Notes: a model not told the origin generated them from the letters alone. A DNA stretch of 64,000 nt from Congeria kusceri (GCA_027627225.1 CM051025.1:53589181-53653180); one strand, 5' to 3'. Counted from the stretch's first letter, positions 24,122 through 36,400 are shown. Translations and numbers: made by a program.

Positions 24122-25115
24122 CCAATAGTCGCTGGCCCTAACTGTGAAACTAGTCAATTAAGTAATTTATTGGATATTCTCCTAAAACCATTTGTACAAT
24201 ATGTCGACAATAACGTAAAAAATAACATAGAATTTCTAAAACATATACCTACCCAAGTTCCAGAGGACACAGTATCTTTTGATGTAATTAATTTATACTC
24301 TAATATACCAGATGTTTTGGGGCTATAAGCTATTGATTGTTGGCTTCAAACATACCCTGAATCACTTAATGAACGCTTTTCACAACAGTTTATTAAAGAA
24401 AGTATACAATTAATTATTGAAAATAATAACTTTATTTTGATGACAAATACTAAACTTTATACACAAATTGAATCAATTTATGATAATGAATTTCTCTCTT
24501 TTCTAAAAACCTACTGGAAAAGATATCTGGATGATTGCTTTATTTTCTGGGTAAAATTTCCTAATGAACTTCAAAGATTTTACACTATTTTAAATAACTT
24601 ACATACATATATCAAGGTTACTATACAAACAAGCACGCTTGATATTCCATTTCTTGATATATTAATTGTAAAAAACAACAGGGACATTTATACTGATATA
24701 TATTACAAGGAAACAGATTCTAAACAATACCTAAATTTCACATCATGTCATTATAAACACACAAAAATTAATATTCCATTCAATTAGCGAAACGCATTTG
24801 CACTATAGTTTCAAATCATGAACTTAAATTAAAACGTTTACGTGAACTGGAACTTTCCCGTTCACAAAGGTGTTATCCAAAATCAGTTATAAATAAAGGA
24901 ATTCAAAAAGCCCTTTCAATCCCTAGAAATGAAGTACTTTCTAACTCAACAACAGAAAATAATAATATTATTCCATTTATTTCAACATATAACCCTAAGA
25001 ATAAAGAAATATTTGGCGTTCTTAAAAACAACACATACATTTTAAAAACGGACGCTGTTATGAACAAAATAATTTCAGATAATAATATAATAAAATGCAA
25101 ACGACAGCCACCAAT
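24075..25115 (+). pseudogene. Penelope-like element reverse transcriptase, decayed
   Basis: Two open blocks (about 24075-24325 and 24437-24787) and a further frame to about 25115 carry Penelope-like RT landmarks. In order these are LTFRPIVAGPNC, a VSFDVINLYSNIP palm motif, YWKRYLDDCFIFW with the catalytic YLDD, IPFLDILI, TDSKQYLNF..CHYKHTKINI and a terminal RQPP. A TAA at about 24326 breaks the frame after NIPDVLGL. The GTAMGTKFAP palm segment is deleted between the blocks. The copy stops just after RQPP and has no GIY-YIG domain of its own. These elements copy RNA by target-primed reverse transcription; this one is inactive. Confidence 0.9.
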
Positions 25116-25560
25116 ATAATATATAATGAAAAGTACAAAAATGTTACTTGGGATTAAAACATATAAAACATATAGCTAACGCGTTTCGACAAAGCTCATC
25201 AGGGCATAATACAGTATATCATAACGTCAAAATGTCACAGAGATAACGTCATAACGTCAACAATTATTATATAAAATTGAATTGTGTTTAAATATACAAA
25301 TAAAATATCGCTCTTTCGCTAACCTAGCTGAAACATTGTCTGAAAATAGTTTATAAAAAGGACAAATTTGAAATTTTGGTTCAGATGTAGAACTTTCATC
25401 CAGGTGTTTACTTAAAGGCATCTGTCTTGTTGAGGGGTCTCGCATTTGTTGTTCATCAACAGATCTTCTATGTCTAAGTTTATCGCCAGTTTGTCCAATA
25501 TAACTATTTTTGCATCCATTGCATACTTATACATAAATAACATTTTTATTAAAATCACAC
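25116..25560 (-). pseudogene. Penelope-like GIY-YIG endonuclease, 3' end of the minus-strand copy
   Basis: On the minus strand a frame from about 25555 to 25257 encodes NGCKNSYIGQTGDKLRHRRS, MPLSKHLDE, SARLAKERYF and a terminal FKHN segment. This is the GIY-YIG nuclease that follows RT in Penelope-like elements (YIG kept; the GIY strand reads NVIYV followed by a stop, TAA). The frame continues that of the minus-strand RT at 29555-30460, separated from it by the insert at 25564-29551. The 3' part (25116-25256) is non-coding and holds a ribozyme-like core. It abuts the plus-strand copy tail to tail. Confidence 0.88.
25165..25205 (-). ncRNA. hammerhead-ribozyme-like core in the Penelope 3' end
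   Basis: On the minus strand CTGATGA (25196-25202) is followed, after an 8-nt GCTTTGTC, by GAAA (25184-25187) and CGCGTTAGC. CTGATGA...GAAA is the conserved hammerhead core, and minimal type I hammerheads are known from the terminal regions of Penelope-like elements. Stem II here is weak (one outer G-C pair, then a mismatch). I could not confirm stems I and III by eye, so this copy may be degenerate. Confidence 0.5.
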
Positions 25561-25569
25561 GACCCCGCC

Positions 25570-26280
25570 AGCAAGCCTACATTGGTCCGATATCTATCCG
25601 ATATGTTCTGAATATCGGATAGATATCGCTCGCGATATCTATCCGATCGACGTTTTGCCCATCGGCTTTGATCGGGCCGTCATCGATTCATTGCATATCG
25701 GATACATATCGGATAGACATCGGGCAAATATCGCCCCAGAAAGCAAGCCTACATCGGTCCGATATCTATCCGATATGTTTTAAATATCTCGGATAGATAT
25801 CGCTCGCGATATCTATCCTATCAACGTTTTGCCCATCGGCATTTGATCGGGCAGTCATCGAAGCATTGCATATCGGATACATATCGGACAGACATCGGGC
25901 CAATATCGTCCCAGAAAGCAAGCCTACATCGGTCCGATATCTATCCAATATGTTATAAATGTATCTATGCGATCAATGTTTTGCCCATCGGCATTTGATC
26001 AAATAGATATCGGAGCATTGTTTATCGGACGTATATCGGACAGACATCGAGCCAATATCGTTCCAGCTAGCAAGCCTAAATTGGTCCGATATCTATAAGA
26101 TATGTTTTCAACAATATCGGATAGATATCGTGAGCGATATCTATCCGATCAACGTTTTGCCCATCGGCATTTGATCGGATATATATCGGAGCATTGTTTA
26201 TCGGACGTATATCGGATAGACATCGGGCCAATATCGTTCCAGCTAGCAAGCCTACATTGGTCCGATATTTATTGGACGAT
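25570..26280 (+). repeat. about 174-bp GATATC-rich satellite units
   Basis: Unit starts (AGCAAGCCTACATTGGTCCG) lie at 25570, 25742, 25917, 26069 and 26245. Each unit carries a long dyad around CTCG; in the first the arms ATCGGATAGATATCG and CGATATCTATCCGAT are perfectly complementary. The third unit has lost part of the dyad. Related sequence recurs inverted near the other transposon end at 29365-29545. Confidence 0.9.
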
Positions 26281-26284
26281 GTTG

Positions 26285-27980
26285 TCAATTTCTTTGGAAT
26301 TGATAACCACACTTGTTTATTTTAATGCTAAATTTCAAAACGACGTGCAATTTGTAACAACAATCACGCAAGTGTACATATCTTCATTTCTAATAACTAC
26401 ATATGATTCTATCTTCTCAAAACATTTATAACGTTTGAGAACCAAATTATAATAAAACAATCCCAAAAAGCTGTGATAAATATAACAGAAGCAATAGAAA
26501 ATCATCAAGGGAATGTATACACTACTCATTTAATCAAAGGTTTATATGATCTTTCAACGTCTTCATTTTTAATTAATATTTAAATCAGTTACGCTTTATA
26601 GCTAAAAACATTAAAGGACATGTCACATTGAAATCTTATAGGTTTTTATAAAAAAAGTCACTTACAACATGTCAGTGATGTGACAGTAACCAAGGAAAAG
26701 CTAAGAAATGCAATCATTTATTGTAAGTTGAATTGCCACTGAAAACAATTACAAATGCTTTCTATCAATATGTAAGTTATTAATGAGTATTAGCATCATC
26801 CACCTTCATACATGCTATAAAACCTGTGCAACAAAATTCGAAAAAGTTAATAATTCAGCAATACTTAACCGACAAATAATTGTATTAGACATTTAGTATC
26901 AAATTGAAATTTCCAAATTTCAATGGCCTTTATTTAGATCAAACTAAATATTTAAAAATCATATAACCAAATGGAAATCTAATTCAAATCCAAACTGGAA
27001 ATGAAAACAAAATGAAAGACAATTCCAGTAAAAAGTGTAAACACACATACAAAAAACAGCAACACATATTTGACAATATTATGCTTCCAAAAGCATCCAA
27101 GATAAAATGGTTTCTTTGTTATCATCACAAAACTTTTACATTTAATTTTGCAAATAAAAGAAAACTGTGGTTCTGTCAAGATTATATATATTAATTACAT
27201 GTTATTTGTTAGCATCATATATAAGTTGCATCTCATCTTTAAAAATAATCAGAATTCTAAGACCTTTGCATGTCTTCACAAAAACATGAAAAATGAAAAA
27301 CATTTAAGTAAAACTAAACAGTGTGTGTCACTAAATTGTGTTTTTTTAATAAACAACATAGTACACTTGTTATTAAGAATTGTGGTTATAGTAATTAAAC
27401 ATAATTTCATAAATTGAAACTTTCCAGTCCCTATCACAAATTTAAGAGTTTTTACTTTAGAAGTCTTCATAATATTAATGACGAGTAGAATGTTTTTTTA
27501 TCCACTTTTCTTTATCTCAGTCAAATTCCTTAGCCAGTGTTTGATGAAGCACTCCACCAGTTAATGATAATGGTGTTGTTCAAAGCAGACACGTTATGCC
27601 ACTGGCAGCTGGAATGTATGTAAATTAAACATTCTATTAGTTTTTGTGTGAGAAGTTTAGATCAAAGAAAGTAGTTCAATTAATAATTGTAGTCATATAA
27701 TGCAATAATTTTTTGACTATACATTCCAATTTTACATATTAACTGTAACAATATTACACAGACAATGTTGAGTCATAATAATAATTATTGAATCAGAGTT
27801 GGAGAAATTGTACTTGATCTCTGTAATGGTGTTATGCATCAACTGCTTAAAGTTTAAGCCTTAAACAGTGTGTTACTAACTTGCTCAAATCAATAGAAGT
27901 GAATTGCATGTTCTGATCAAGTATCCATTGTATATTTGATTACCTTTATCTGTCCAAAGGACAAATTCAAATTAGATGAA
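26285..27980. other. interior of the nested transposon, no gene recognised
   Basis: AT-rich with short open frames on both strands that do not resemble a transposase or any domain. Confidence 0.45.
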
Positions 27981-27988
27981 TCTGTCCA

Positions 27989-28093
27989 TATTAATATGCA
28001 GCCGGTTTGTCAGTGATGAACGTTATCAAGTCCAAAACCTTATTGTCATCCAAAGAGGCCCAAGAGCCACCATTGCGAAGCAGGTCATTTGTC
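27989..28093 (-). CDS. candidate terminal exon inside the nested transposon
   Basis: After a good minus-strand acceptor (TTTGTTTTCAG) an open frame encodes TNDLLRNGGSWASLDDNKVL and ends DKPAAY with TAA. The composition looks like protein, but no family is recognised. Its phase (0) does not match the donor of the exon at 28948-29319 (phase 2). Either another exon intervenes or the two are unrelated. Confidence 0.35.
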
Positions 28094-28483
28094 TGAAAAC
28101 AAAATTGTTTTCAGTATAATTTGTTTTAATTGTGTGTTCATTAGTTTAGAGTATTCATTTCTTTAACGAGACCAGATCACAGATTGGCCAACTGACAATT
28201 TTCCAACTTTTTGTCACAGATTCACACAATCTACGAATAGCATAAATAAAGGAGCGAAATAACACAACAGACATATAAATATACTATAAATACCGTTTTG
28301 TTAATGAGTAATCATCAGTGGAAATTTAGAAAATCATAAAGCGTCTGTAACGCTAAACGATGAAATAATTTGGAGTGTTTCTGTTGTTTTCTTAAAAATT
28401 GCTGACAAGACGTGGATCGCTTACATACATTATACAATCATTTAATAAAAAATATAATGCATCCACATATATAAAAGCTGGAA

Positions 28484-28545
28484 TGTTTTAGGCGGTAGCC
28501 TATTGATCTAGAGGTCTGAGGTTCGAATCCCGGTGGGAGCAACTT
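28484..28545 (+). repeat. tRNA-like / SINE-like Pol III motif
   Basis: A perfect B-box (GGTTCGAATCC) lies within TCTGAGGTTCGAATCCCGG and is followed by GTGGGAGCAAC and a T-run terminator. A weak A-box-like TAGGCGGTAGCC lies about 30 bp upstream. The T-arm stem is broken, so it is not a functional tRNA. It is better read as a tRNA-derived SINE fragment or pseudo-tRNA. Confidence 0.45.
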
Positions 28546-28947
28546 TTTTCTTTTCTTTTTTTTCTCGTCATTATACTTAAATCTGTAAAGTTAAGACAAT
28601 GAATGGCATACTACAAAAAATACAAAACTCTGTGAACAAGTCCCTTTAAACATAATGTATACAATACTGTTAAAATTAAAATTATTTGAAACTGTAAGCC
28701 TTTAAAATACAAATATTTAAAGTATATTGAACCTGTAACATGTAAAAAAAATAACTTATCTCGCTGTAAATACTTACATTCGTAGATATTACAAAACGGT
28801 AGAGTAATATACTAATAACAATAAAAAATACTCGCGAAAATACGTTACATTTTAATAACCTGGATTTTTCTACGCCTACAAGACTTAATAAATTTTGAAT
28901 AGCTGATATAAAGAAACACGATGTCTACGAATAGTCATAAGTACTTA

Positions 28948-29319
28948 CTGCTTGTTGTTTTTTTCTGCGTTGAAGAGGAAACTGAACATTTTAATGTTAC
29001 TTTTACTTTCTGGAGACCAACGGATCAAGTTTAAACGAACATCAATTTTGCGCCAACCGAAAACGATTTTATTTGACGAAAATAATTTCGAAGCTATTTC
29101 AAATAAGATTTGTGGAGTCATAGAACGCACATTCATTTCAGTAAAATACTCTTTAGTATTGCCGGATTGATACACATAAATAATTTTATGAAAATAAAGA
29201 GAAATTAATGCTTGCCATGAACGATATCGGCCCTTCGTCGAAGCGACATCGTTACTTAAAATGACGACAACGCAACACATATTGAAGAAATGCCACTCAT
29301 ATATGGATTTTTCTAACAT
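28948..29319 (-). CDS. unknown exon-like ORF inside the nested transposon
   Basis: An open frame of 124 codons starts at ATG (29319) and runs into a consensus donor (AAGCA-GTAAGT, near 28948). It includes RSWQALISLYFHKIIYVYQ, TEMNVRSMTPQILFEIASK and KIVFGWRKIDVRLNLIRW. I do not recognise a domain. It is one of the longest open frames in the window outside the repeats. It lies only about 230 bp from the right end of the transposon, so it may be transposon-encoded (5' exon) or captured host sequence. Confidence 0.45.
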
Positions 29320-29364
29320 ATATCACATACACTAAATGTATACATCCACTTTTTATTTTTCACC

Positions 29365-29545
29365 ATAATTATATCGGATAGAGAACGGACAGATATCGAA
29401 CTATTATATCGATAGCCGACAACTGGCCGATATCTATCCGATATGTACAGTAAGCCTACATGCTTGCTAGCGATAACGGATAGATATTGGGCCGTTTGTC
29501 AATGCGATATCGACAATGCGATAGCTATCCGATATATGCTTGCTG
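29365..29545 (-). repeat. inverted satellite remnants at the right end of the nested transposon
   Basis: It contains CGATATCTATCCGATATG, TAAGCCTACATGCTTGC and GCGATAGCTATCCGATATA, the same vocabulary as the left-end satellite but shorter and more diverged. Confidence 0.75.
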
Positions 29546-29554
29546 GCTGGGGAC

Positions 29555-30460
29555 AAACTGGTTTTTATAGTAAACAGTTTACCGTTAAAATTAAATGTAT
29601 TTCCTTCAATAATATAGTTACAGAGCGCATATCTAGGGTCATTACATTTAACTACTTTAGGTTCTTGAGTGGAAAAGCTAGATTAAGTCAGTAGACGTTT
29701 TAAATTAAATGGCTGTCGATTGCATTTTCTTATTATATTATCTAAAATTAGTTGGTTCGTCCGTTGGTTCGTCTATGTTGTTTCTTAGCACGCCAAATAT
29801 GTCTTTATTCTTTGGATAAGTTTTGGACATAAATGGAATAATATTATTATTTTCTTTTGTTGAGTTTAATAGTAATTCATTTCTAGGGATTGAAAGTGCT
29901 TTCCGAATTCCTTTATTTATAACTGATTTTGGATAACACTTTTCTAAAAGGGAAAGTTCCAGTTCACCTAAAAGTTTTAATTTAAGTTCATGATTTGAAA
30001 CTATAGTGCAAATGCGTTTCTCTAAATTAAATGCAATATTAATTTGTGTGTGTGTACTTTGACATGATGTGAAATTTAGGTATTGTTTAGAATTTGTTTC
30101 CTTGTAATATATATCAGTATATATGTCCCTGTTGTTTTTACAATGAATATATCAAGAAATGGCATATCAAGCGTTCTTGTTTGTATAGTTAAGTGATATC
30201 TATATGTAAGTTATTTAAAATAGTCAAAAATCTTTGAAGTTCATATGGAAATGTTACCCAAAAAATAAAGCAATCATCCAGATGTCTTTTCCAGTATGTT
30301 TTTACAAAAGATAGAAATTCATTATTATATATTTATCCATTTTTGTATACCGTTTTTATTCTAAGAATTCCATCACTAAAGTAGCGTAGGTTGGGGCGAA
30401 TTTTGTACCCATTGCTGTTCCTTTAGTTTGGTTGGTTATATAATAAATACGTCTCTGTAA
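29555..30460 (-). pseudogene. Penelope-like element reverse transcriptase, minus-strand copy
   Basis: Read right to left it shows GTAMGTKFAPTYATL (near 30370-30430), KRHLDDCFIFW (catalytic YLDD changed to HLDD), decayed IPFLDIL/TDSKQYL equivalents with several frameshifts and stops, and KCNRQPFNLKRLL. These are followed by the Cys-containing linker (KCNDPRYALCNYI, KLFTIKTS). The frame then runs into the nested transposon at 29551. It keeps the palm segment that the plus-strand copy lost, so the two copies complement each other as evidence. Its 5' side is truncated near 30460. Confidence 0.88.
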
Positions 30461-30479
30461 AGTTTATTTAACACAATGC

Positions 30480-33200
30480 ATTTTAATATCTGTTATATAT
30501 TTTGGGGGGAAAAAATATTATGAAGTCTTCAAATCAGACATTAAAATAATGTATATGGTATTTAATTTTTTTAACACTACACACTAATGCCCATTACCTT
30601 AGGATATTTGGCAATTTGTAATTATTGTATCAGTGCGGTATTTGCATATAATGCGGGGGGAAATGTGTTTATTCATTGTATTGTTGCCCATGTTTGAAAA
30701 CTAGCTCAATTTAAAACGAGTCAATACACCCGAAGCATATACATCTGTTAACAACTCCACTACAAGTTGGTAACGCGTGACATAAGCAGCCCATACAATT
30801 AGAGTCCACTGAAAAATATATTAATTGTTCTAAAACGACTAGCGAGTAGATTTCCATAGACAAAGAAGGAAAGCAAGAAAGCTATTCTGCAAAATATGGA
30901 CGGAACCTAATATTTTGTAAGTAAAATGCACGTGCATAAACGGGAACTAGAAAACTCGCAACCATCGTATTCTTTCTGTTTGATGTACTGAAGAAAAACC
31001 ACGTATTTAAAGATATATTTTATAATTACATTTACACAAAACGTAACCATTAATCAAATTTTGTGTTTGTTAGCATGTTGCTTTATTATCTAGTATCAAT
31101 AAAAAAAATGTCATAATGCTATTTCTATTTTTATCAATGAAGCTGATGTCATTCGCGGAATTTGTGTGAATGAAGCTGACGTAACATTGCTTTGTTATGA
31201 TTCATTGACGTCTGAATCCAAAGTGTGAATGATCATTGGAGGGAGATGCTCGGAGTATAGAAAAAATATAGTTCTCTTTCGTAAGCATAACAAATATAGA
31301 CTAAGATCGCGTTAGAATCGAAGTAATAATTTTCTATTATAATTTCTTGTAAAAAAAACACGGTAAGGAGTTTCGATTTGTGTTATCGAATCACTCGTTG
31401 TTAATTCCTAAGCATCTATACTCCTTACCGTGGGTTATTTGATATAAAATATTATTTCTAAATTTACGGGCTATAGAAATGATTGATGCAATATATTAAC
31501 ACAAATCAGAAATAAAATATATTTATTGAGGGGTTGTCAGTAATAGTGCAAAGAGCACGTGTATATTCAGTAGTATGTCTGATATATAAAAAAAACCTTC
31601 TAGTCTCTTGTTGTATGTTTCTATTGTTAAAAAGGTTTAAACATCTGCATGAGTTTATTTTGAAGTTGAGGTATTTCAAGTCCAAGCAAAAACATACAAC
31701 TAAACAGGATTCAGCCTTACCAAACAAAAATTAAAACACACATGATGCAAACTATTGAGTACAATGGTTTTGCAGCGAATGTCAAGTTACTTTGAATCCA
31801 AACAATTAACAATAACATTGCACGTGTACAGGCCGTTATAATCAATATGCATACTGCTAATACTTGTAAAATGATTAAATGTGTTATGTAAACATTAATT
31901 TGATGTATTAAGTTGGTCAGTTACCTGACAATCAAAATTCGCTTTCTAGTCCTGATGCGATTCTGATTCTTTATTACCGTCATCGCATGAAGGAAGCACC
32001 ACACAAACCTTACAGAATATGTTTAACGAGCCTAGTCTAAATTGAGTTGAAGATATTGGATGTGTAGATCCTCAATGTGTAACGTAATACGATGAATTAT
32101 TATGTGTGTTGTCCCTATATTCCGAAAGAAATATATCTATGTTACGAAGGTCCATTATTAGAATATAGACTGGTTCATTATATACTTTTAAGTCTGTCCA
32201 TAGTCATACTCCGAAGTACCCATTTTAAGAGTATGCTTAGTTTCGATATATTATCAGTTGATATTTACATCCACTTCGTCGAAATTTAATATAACACAAT
32301 TTAAATGCATTTGATTGAAGTGTCAGGTTAATTTTGCAAGATTTCACTTTCCAATGAAAAAACACTTTAGTATGTACTGACTACGTTGTTTACAGGATAT
32401 CACACCCATGTTGATATACAGCATAATACATCTCTACCGTACAGTTTGTATCACTTAACTTGTTTATATCTCGAATAGTTATATTTTGTTTAACAGAAAT
32501 AGAAATACAAGTACATTTGGTATATCGAATGTGTAATAAATAATCTAATGCCATTGCAATTTATATTTTGATGTTCGGGACAAAACGACAGCACACAATT
32601 CATACATTTTATTTGATGTCATTTAAATACATATATGTCTCTAAATTCACGACTTGAAGGGACTATGTCATCGAAAAGGGCTTTAATGGGGAGGGGGCGG
32701 GGCAATTTCTCCAAACAATCTGAAATTAAGATATTAATTCGTCAAATAAAATAACGGCTATAACAAGGTATATATAATGGGAACAGATTCTACGCATTCT
32801 GAGATAAAAATCAATTTGTAATAAGGGTCGTGTTTGTTTGGCCCTTTTCATGATTTTCGTATGGCTCCTAAGTCGTGGGTTCGATACCCACTTGGGGTTT
32901 ATATCAAATATGTCAATGTGAATTATATAATTTATTATTTATTTAATGTAAACGTCTTAGTATAGATTATTTATATTATGTAATATCATTTAAAGTGCAA
33001 TAGAATGGCATTGATTTTGTTGACATAGTCCCATTAATTGTTAAAAATCAGTTCTGCCATTTTTATCCACCACTGTATCATGAATTTTACACTGCAGATA
33101 CACGTTTATAATCACGAATTCTTAGCAGTAATCATGCGACGCAATTAAGTCAGGGGAGGTAACAACAACTATTCGTATAAAAGTGTAATATATGTATGTA
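30480..33200. other. intergenic, no gene recognised
   Basis: AT-rich. It contains a short inverted repeat (CACGGTAAGGAG at 31359-31370, complement at 31421-31432). A B-box-like GGTTCGATACC near 32878 lies in a perfect 5-bp T-arm (GTGGG-TTCGATA-CCCAC), but without a full cloverleaf. Open frames near 31506-31734 on both strands are antisense shadows of each other without a domain. Confidence 0.5.
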
Positions 33201-33208
33201 ACAGAGAA

Positions 33209-33214
33209 TTTATT
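33209..33214 (-). terminator. poly(A) signal AATAAA of the CCP/ZP gene
   Basis: AATAAA on the minus strand, 32 bp beyond the TAG stop of the last ZP exon. Confidence 0.6.
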
Positions 33215-33246
33215 TTATGATCGTGCATCATGTTACATGGGCATAA

Positions 33247-33427
33247 CTAAGTATGTATATTGCAAGCCTGCTGACAGGTAGAAGAAAAATCGCTAGCAGG
33301 ACAGAACGTTGCGTTGCAATACACATCCAGGCCCTCCGGGTTTGAAGAATATTCAAAGTCCTGAAACATGAACGTTGTCTCGTGCGTAGACTGGGACATG
33401 ATGTGTGTGTTGGCGTCAATTTCACAG
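33247..33427 (-). CDS. ZP domain, ZP-C end and stop codon
   Basis: The exon enters in phase 2 and encodes CEIDANTHIMSQSTHETTF, MFQDFEYSSNPEGLDVYCNA and FCPASDFSSTCQQACNIHT, then TAG. The cysteine spacing (C...F.F..F......VYC...C......C...C) is that of ZP-C. No furin site or membrane helix follows, which differs from many ZP proteins. Confidence 0.9.
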
Positions 33428-36400
33428 CTGGAAGGTATATGTATATAATAACATGAAGAGTACTGACACTTTGACCATAATGATTTCTCTAATAGTTCGG
33501 CATTGAATGGCAAATGCAATTTTGTAGGTTAACACAACAGTGGCAGTGATATCAGTTATTTATTCTCTCAATACACCAATGTCGTTAAATATGAACTCAG
33601 CACACGTGTATTAATCAAGCAACAATCAGGAATAGATGCAAGATAAAACTGTAGAAATTAATAATAGTAATACATCATAGTCACTGAATAGGTTGACCCA
33701 AAGGAGAAATATAACTAAAGTATGTTTTAAAGTGTACGTTACCCGTCATTAATTAGCATGTAGTCCAGCGTTGAATTCGAGTTCTGCGAAGGTTTCGTAT
33801 AGCAGGAATGAAGGCGCATCTTTATCGACCAATCAGGAATCGTTGTGTACACCTTCACGTATACTGTGCTACCAACGATCGCGTGCAATGGATTTCCAGG
33901 AATTCCCCTTGTGAAACTAGGGTCAGAATAAAATCCAAGGCTGATATTGTTATGCACTACTACCGAAGAATGATGTGTGTTTACATCGTGGTGAATGTGA
34001 GAAGACGTTGCTTCGCGACGTATGACGTCACACTCAATTGTATATGTCCAGATGTGATTCCGAATGATGTGTGGATTGAGTGGGTCAAACGTGGCGTAGA
34101 TAAGTTTGTTTTCATATATAACTGCTTCTCCAGAAATCTAAAATGAAGTGATTGGTATTATATAATGACAATAACATTATATGAACAGATATCAATGATG
34201 TATTAACCTTAATTATCTGATACAGATTAATATTTACAATCACAATTGAGCAATTTGGTGGTACCTTTTTATTCGTGAGACAGTCCTGAAATCCAAATGT
34301 ATATTGAAGAATGTTACGACTCAAAGTTCCTCTGCATGACGTTTCTCCAAAATAGATATCGCTAGATGAACTAGAAGGGTACATTTGTTGCAGCATAATC
34401 AGATCTACGGATATGTTCCATCCAATGTTGCTACACCCAGCGCGTATCGCTTGGTCTAGATCAATTTCTGAAATACACAAACGTGCCGTGAAAGTGATAC
34501 CACTGCTAACATTATTAAGTTCCCTGCAAATAAATCGATTAATTGTCGACTTTAATGCAGTTTATATAGATTGGTAAAAGTAGCATACTATTACCTTACA
34601 ATACTTTGAGATAAGCCATGTTTAACCAATTAAATGAAAGAACTTACGTTCGGGAATACATAACTGGCCAGTACTGTTCCACCTTCCGTTGCTGCTACAT
34701 GTTGAAGTGTTACTTCCACTAAGGACGTACCCTTTTTGACACGAAACTAATGCTACAGCTCCTACCATGGTGCTGTTCACATACAGGCTTCCATTCGTGG
34801 GTTCATTTAACCGTCCACAATCTGGAATACAGTATGCCACTGTGCATGAATAATGTTAATGATTGGTTGTATTACCAGAATGTACTTCAAATCAATTATA
34901 TGCGACTAGCCACATTTGCATTTCTTGTTAGTGTACTTTAAAAATCTTATAAATAAAAGTAAAACTACAACGATTCTAGAAAACTGTTTTTTTAAACTTT
35001 GCATTAATTGTGAAATAAAATTTGACAGTCGGTATATTGCAAACATGTTATCTTAGCATAGATGTCATGTAGATTTAAGGTCGTGACATAAACACCATGC
35101 TTTAAATGCAATGGAAATAAAAATATATTAATATCTTTAATGAGTTAGCATACACATACATTTATTCGACAATAATTAGATAATTTTACATTGGTAAATT
35201 TAATTTGAAGACTTAGTGCCATACTCACCAACAATAGTACATATCTGACCAGTACTGTTCCAATTTCCATTGCTGCCACATGTGGCTGTACTACTGCCAT
35301 GAAGGTTGTATCCGATGTGACATGATATTGTAGCCGTAGACCCGTATGCGGTGGCAATGTGTGACACATAACCATTTTGAGGAGCATTTAGATGTCCACA
35401 ATCTTTCATACGAAATACAATCAGAAGCCGTACATACAACTATAACAAGTTTTGTATTTAGTATGTCTGAATTATATTACCGCACACGATGCGTTTAATG
35501 CAAATTCAAAAAATATCATTTCTTTTTATTTATTGTTTTACTTAGTTTGCGTTGCTTATTAAAATACTAGCTTACTCACCCACAAGAGCGCACACATGAC
35601 CAGAACTGTTCCAATGTCCATTGCTCTCACACGTGGCTGTTCTACTTCCATGAAGAATGAATCCGCTGTGACACGAAACTGTTGTGGTAGACCCGTACGT
35701 AGTGGCAGCGTGTGACACATTGCCATTTTGAGGCGCCATTAGCTGTCCACAATCTGCCAAGTAAGTACACATGTATTGTTTAAATACAGAAGAAGCAAGT
35801 GTTAATATTATTAGTTTCAATAACTTTATGGTTTCAAGATATAATATTGTAATATTATATTGTATTGTAAACAACGGACCCGAACGTTGACATGGAAACT
35901 GGCGATATGTTACCATGGGCAGAAACTGTTATATGTCCGCAATCTATTAACAGACGGTAATCGATTAAGCATGAGAATTTCAATATTTGTGAACATATAT
36001 GTTCTAAGTCATATTCATTTGACACCACGGTACATATTCTGCAGTGTATATACATTAGCAAACATAATTTCCGAGAACAAGTGACACGAGCAATTACCGA
36101 TTAAAACACAGGCCGTTGTGTTGACTGATGACCAGTTCCCATCGCTTAGACAGTCAGACGTATTATCACCAACAAGGGTGTATCCATCGTTGCAGTAGAA
36201 AACCGCAATCGAACCAGCTGTTGTCGCATTAAAAGACACATTGCCATGCTCTGGATTGTCCAAAGGGCCGCATACTGTTAATGAAGCATCGTAAAGAACT
36301 TATCACTCATCTAAGAAAACGGACACCAATACAATTGAGTTTCGCATTACAAAAAGAGTTGCCAGCATTCGTATCTTGAAACTAATGTTATCCATACATA

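Larger units (their letters stand above)
25564..29551. mobile_element. 3,988-bp TIR transposon nested in the Penelope-like element
   Basis: The ends are CCCGCCAGCAAGC (left) and GCTTGCTGGCTGGG (right), inverted with one indel, flanked by the trinucleotide GAC on both sides (25561-25563 and 29552-29554). Removing it rejoins the Penelope frame across the RT-to-GIY-YIG linker, which supports an insertion with a 3-bp target duplication. Satellite units of about 174 bp lie inside the left end and shorter remnants inside the right end. No recognisable transposase was seen. A 3-bp duplication occurs in several DNA transposon superfamilies, so the superfamily is open. Confidence 0.75.

Noticed and set aside
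25570..26280. Regularly spaced repeats that could suggest a CRISPR array
   Set aside because: The repeats are tandem 174-bp units without unique spacers, in eukaryotic DNA, at a transposon end.
32860..32905. Possible tRNA gene (perfect T-arm GTGGG-TTCGATA-CCCAC)
   Set aside because: No acceptor stem, D-arm or anticodon arm could be matched around it.
33808..34146. Plus-strand 112-codon open frame
   Set aside because: It is the antisense shadow of the ZP exon at 33743-34137, whose frame, phases and cysteines are convincing.
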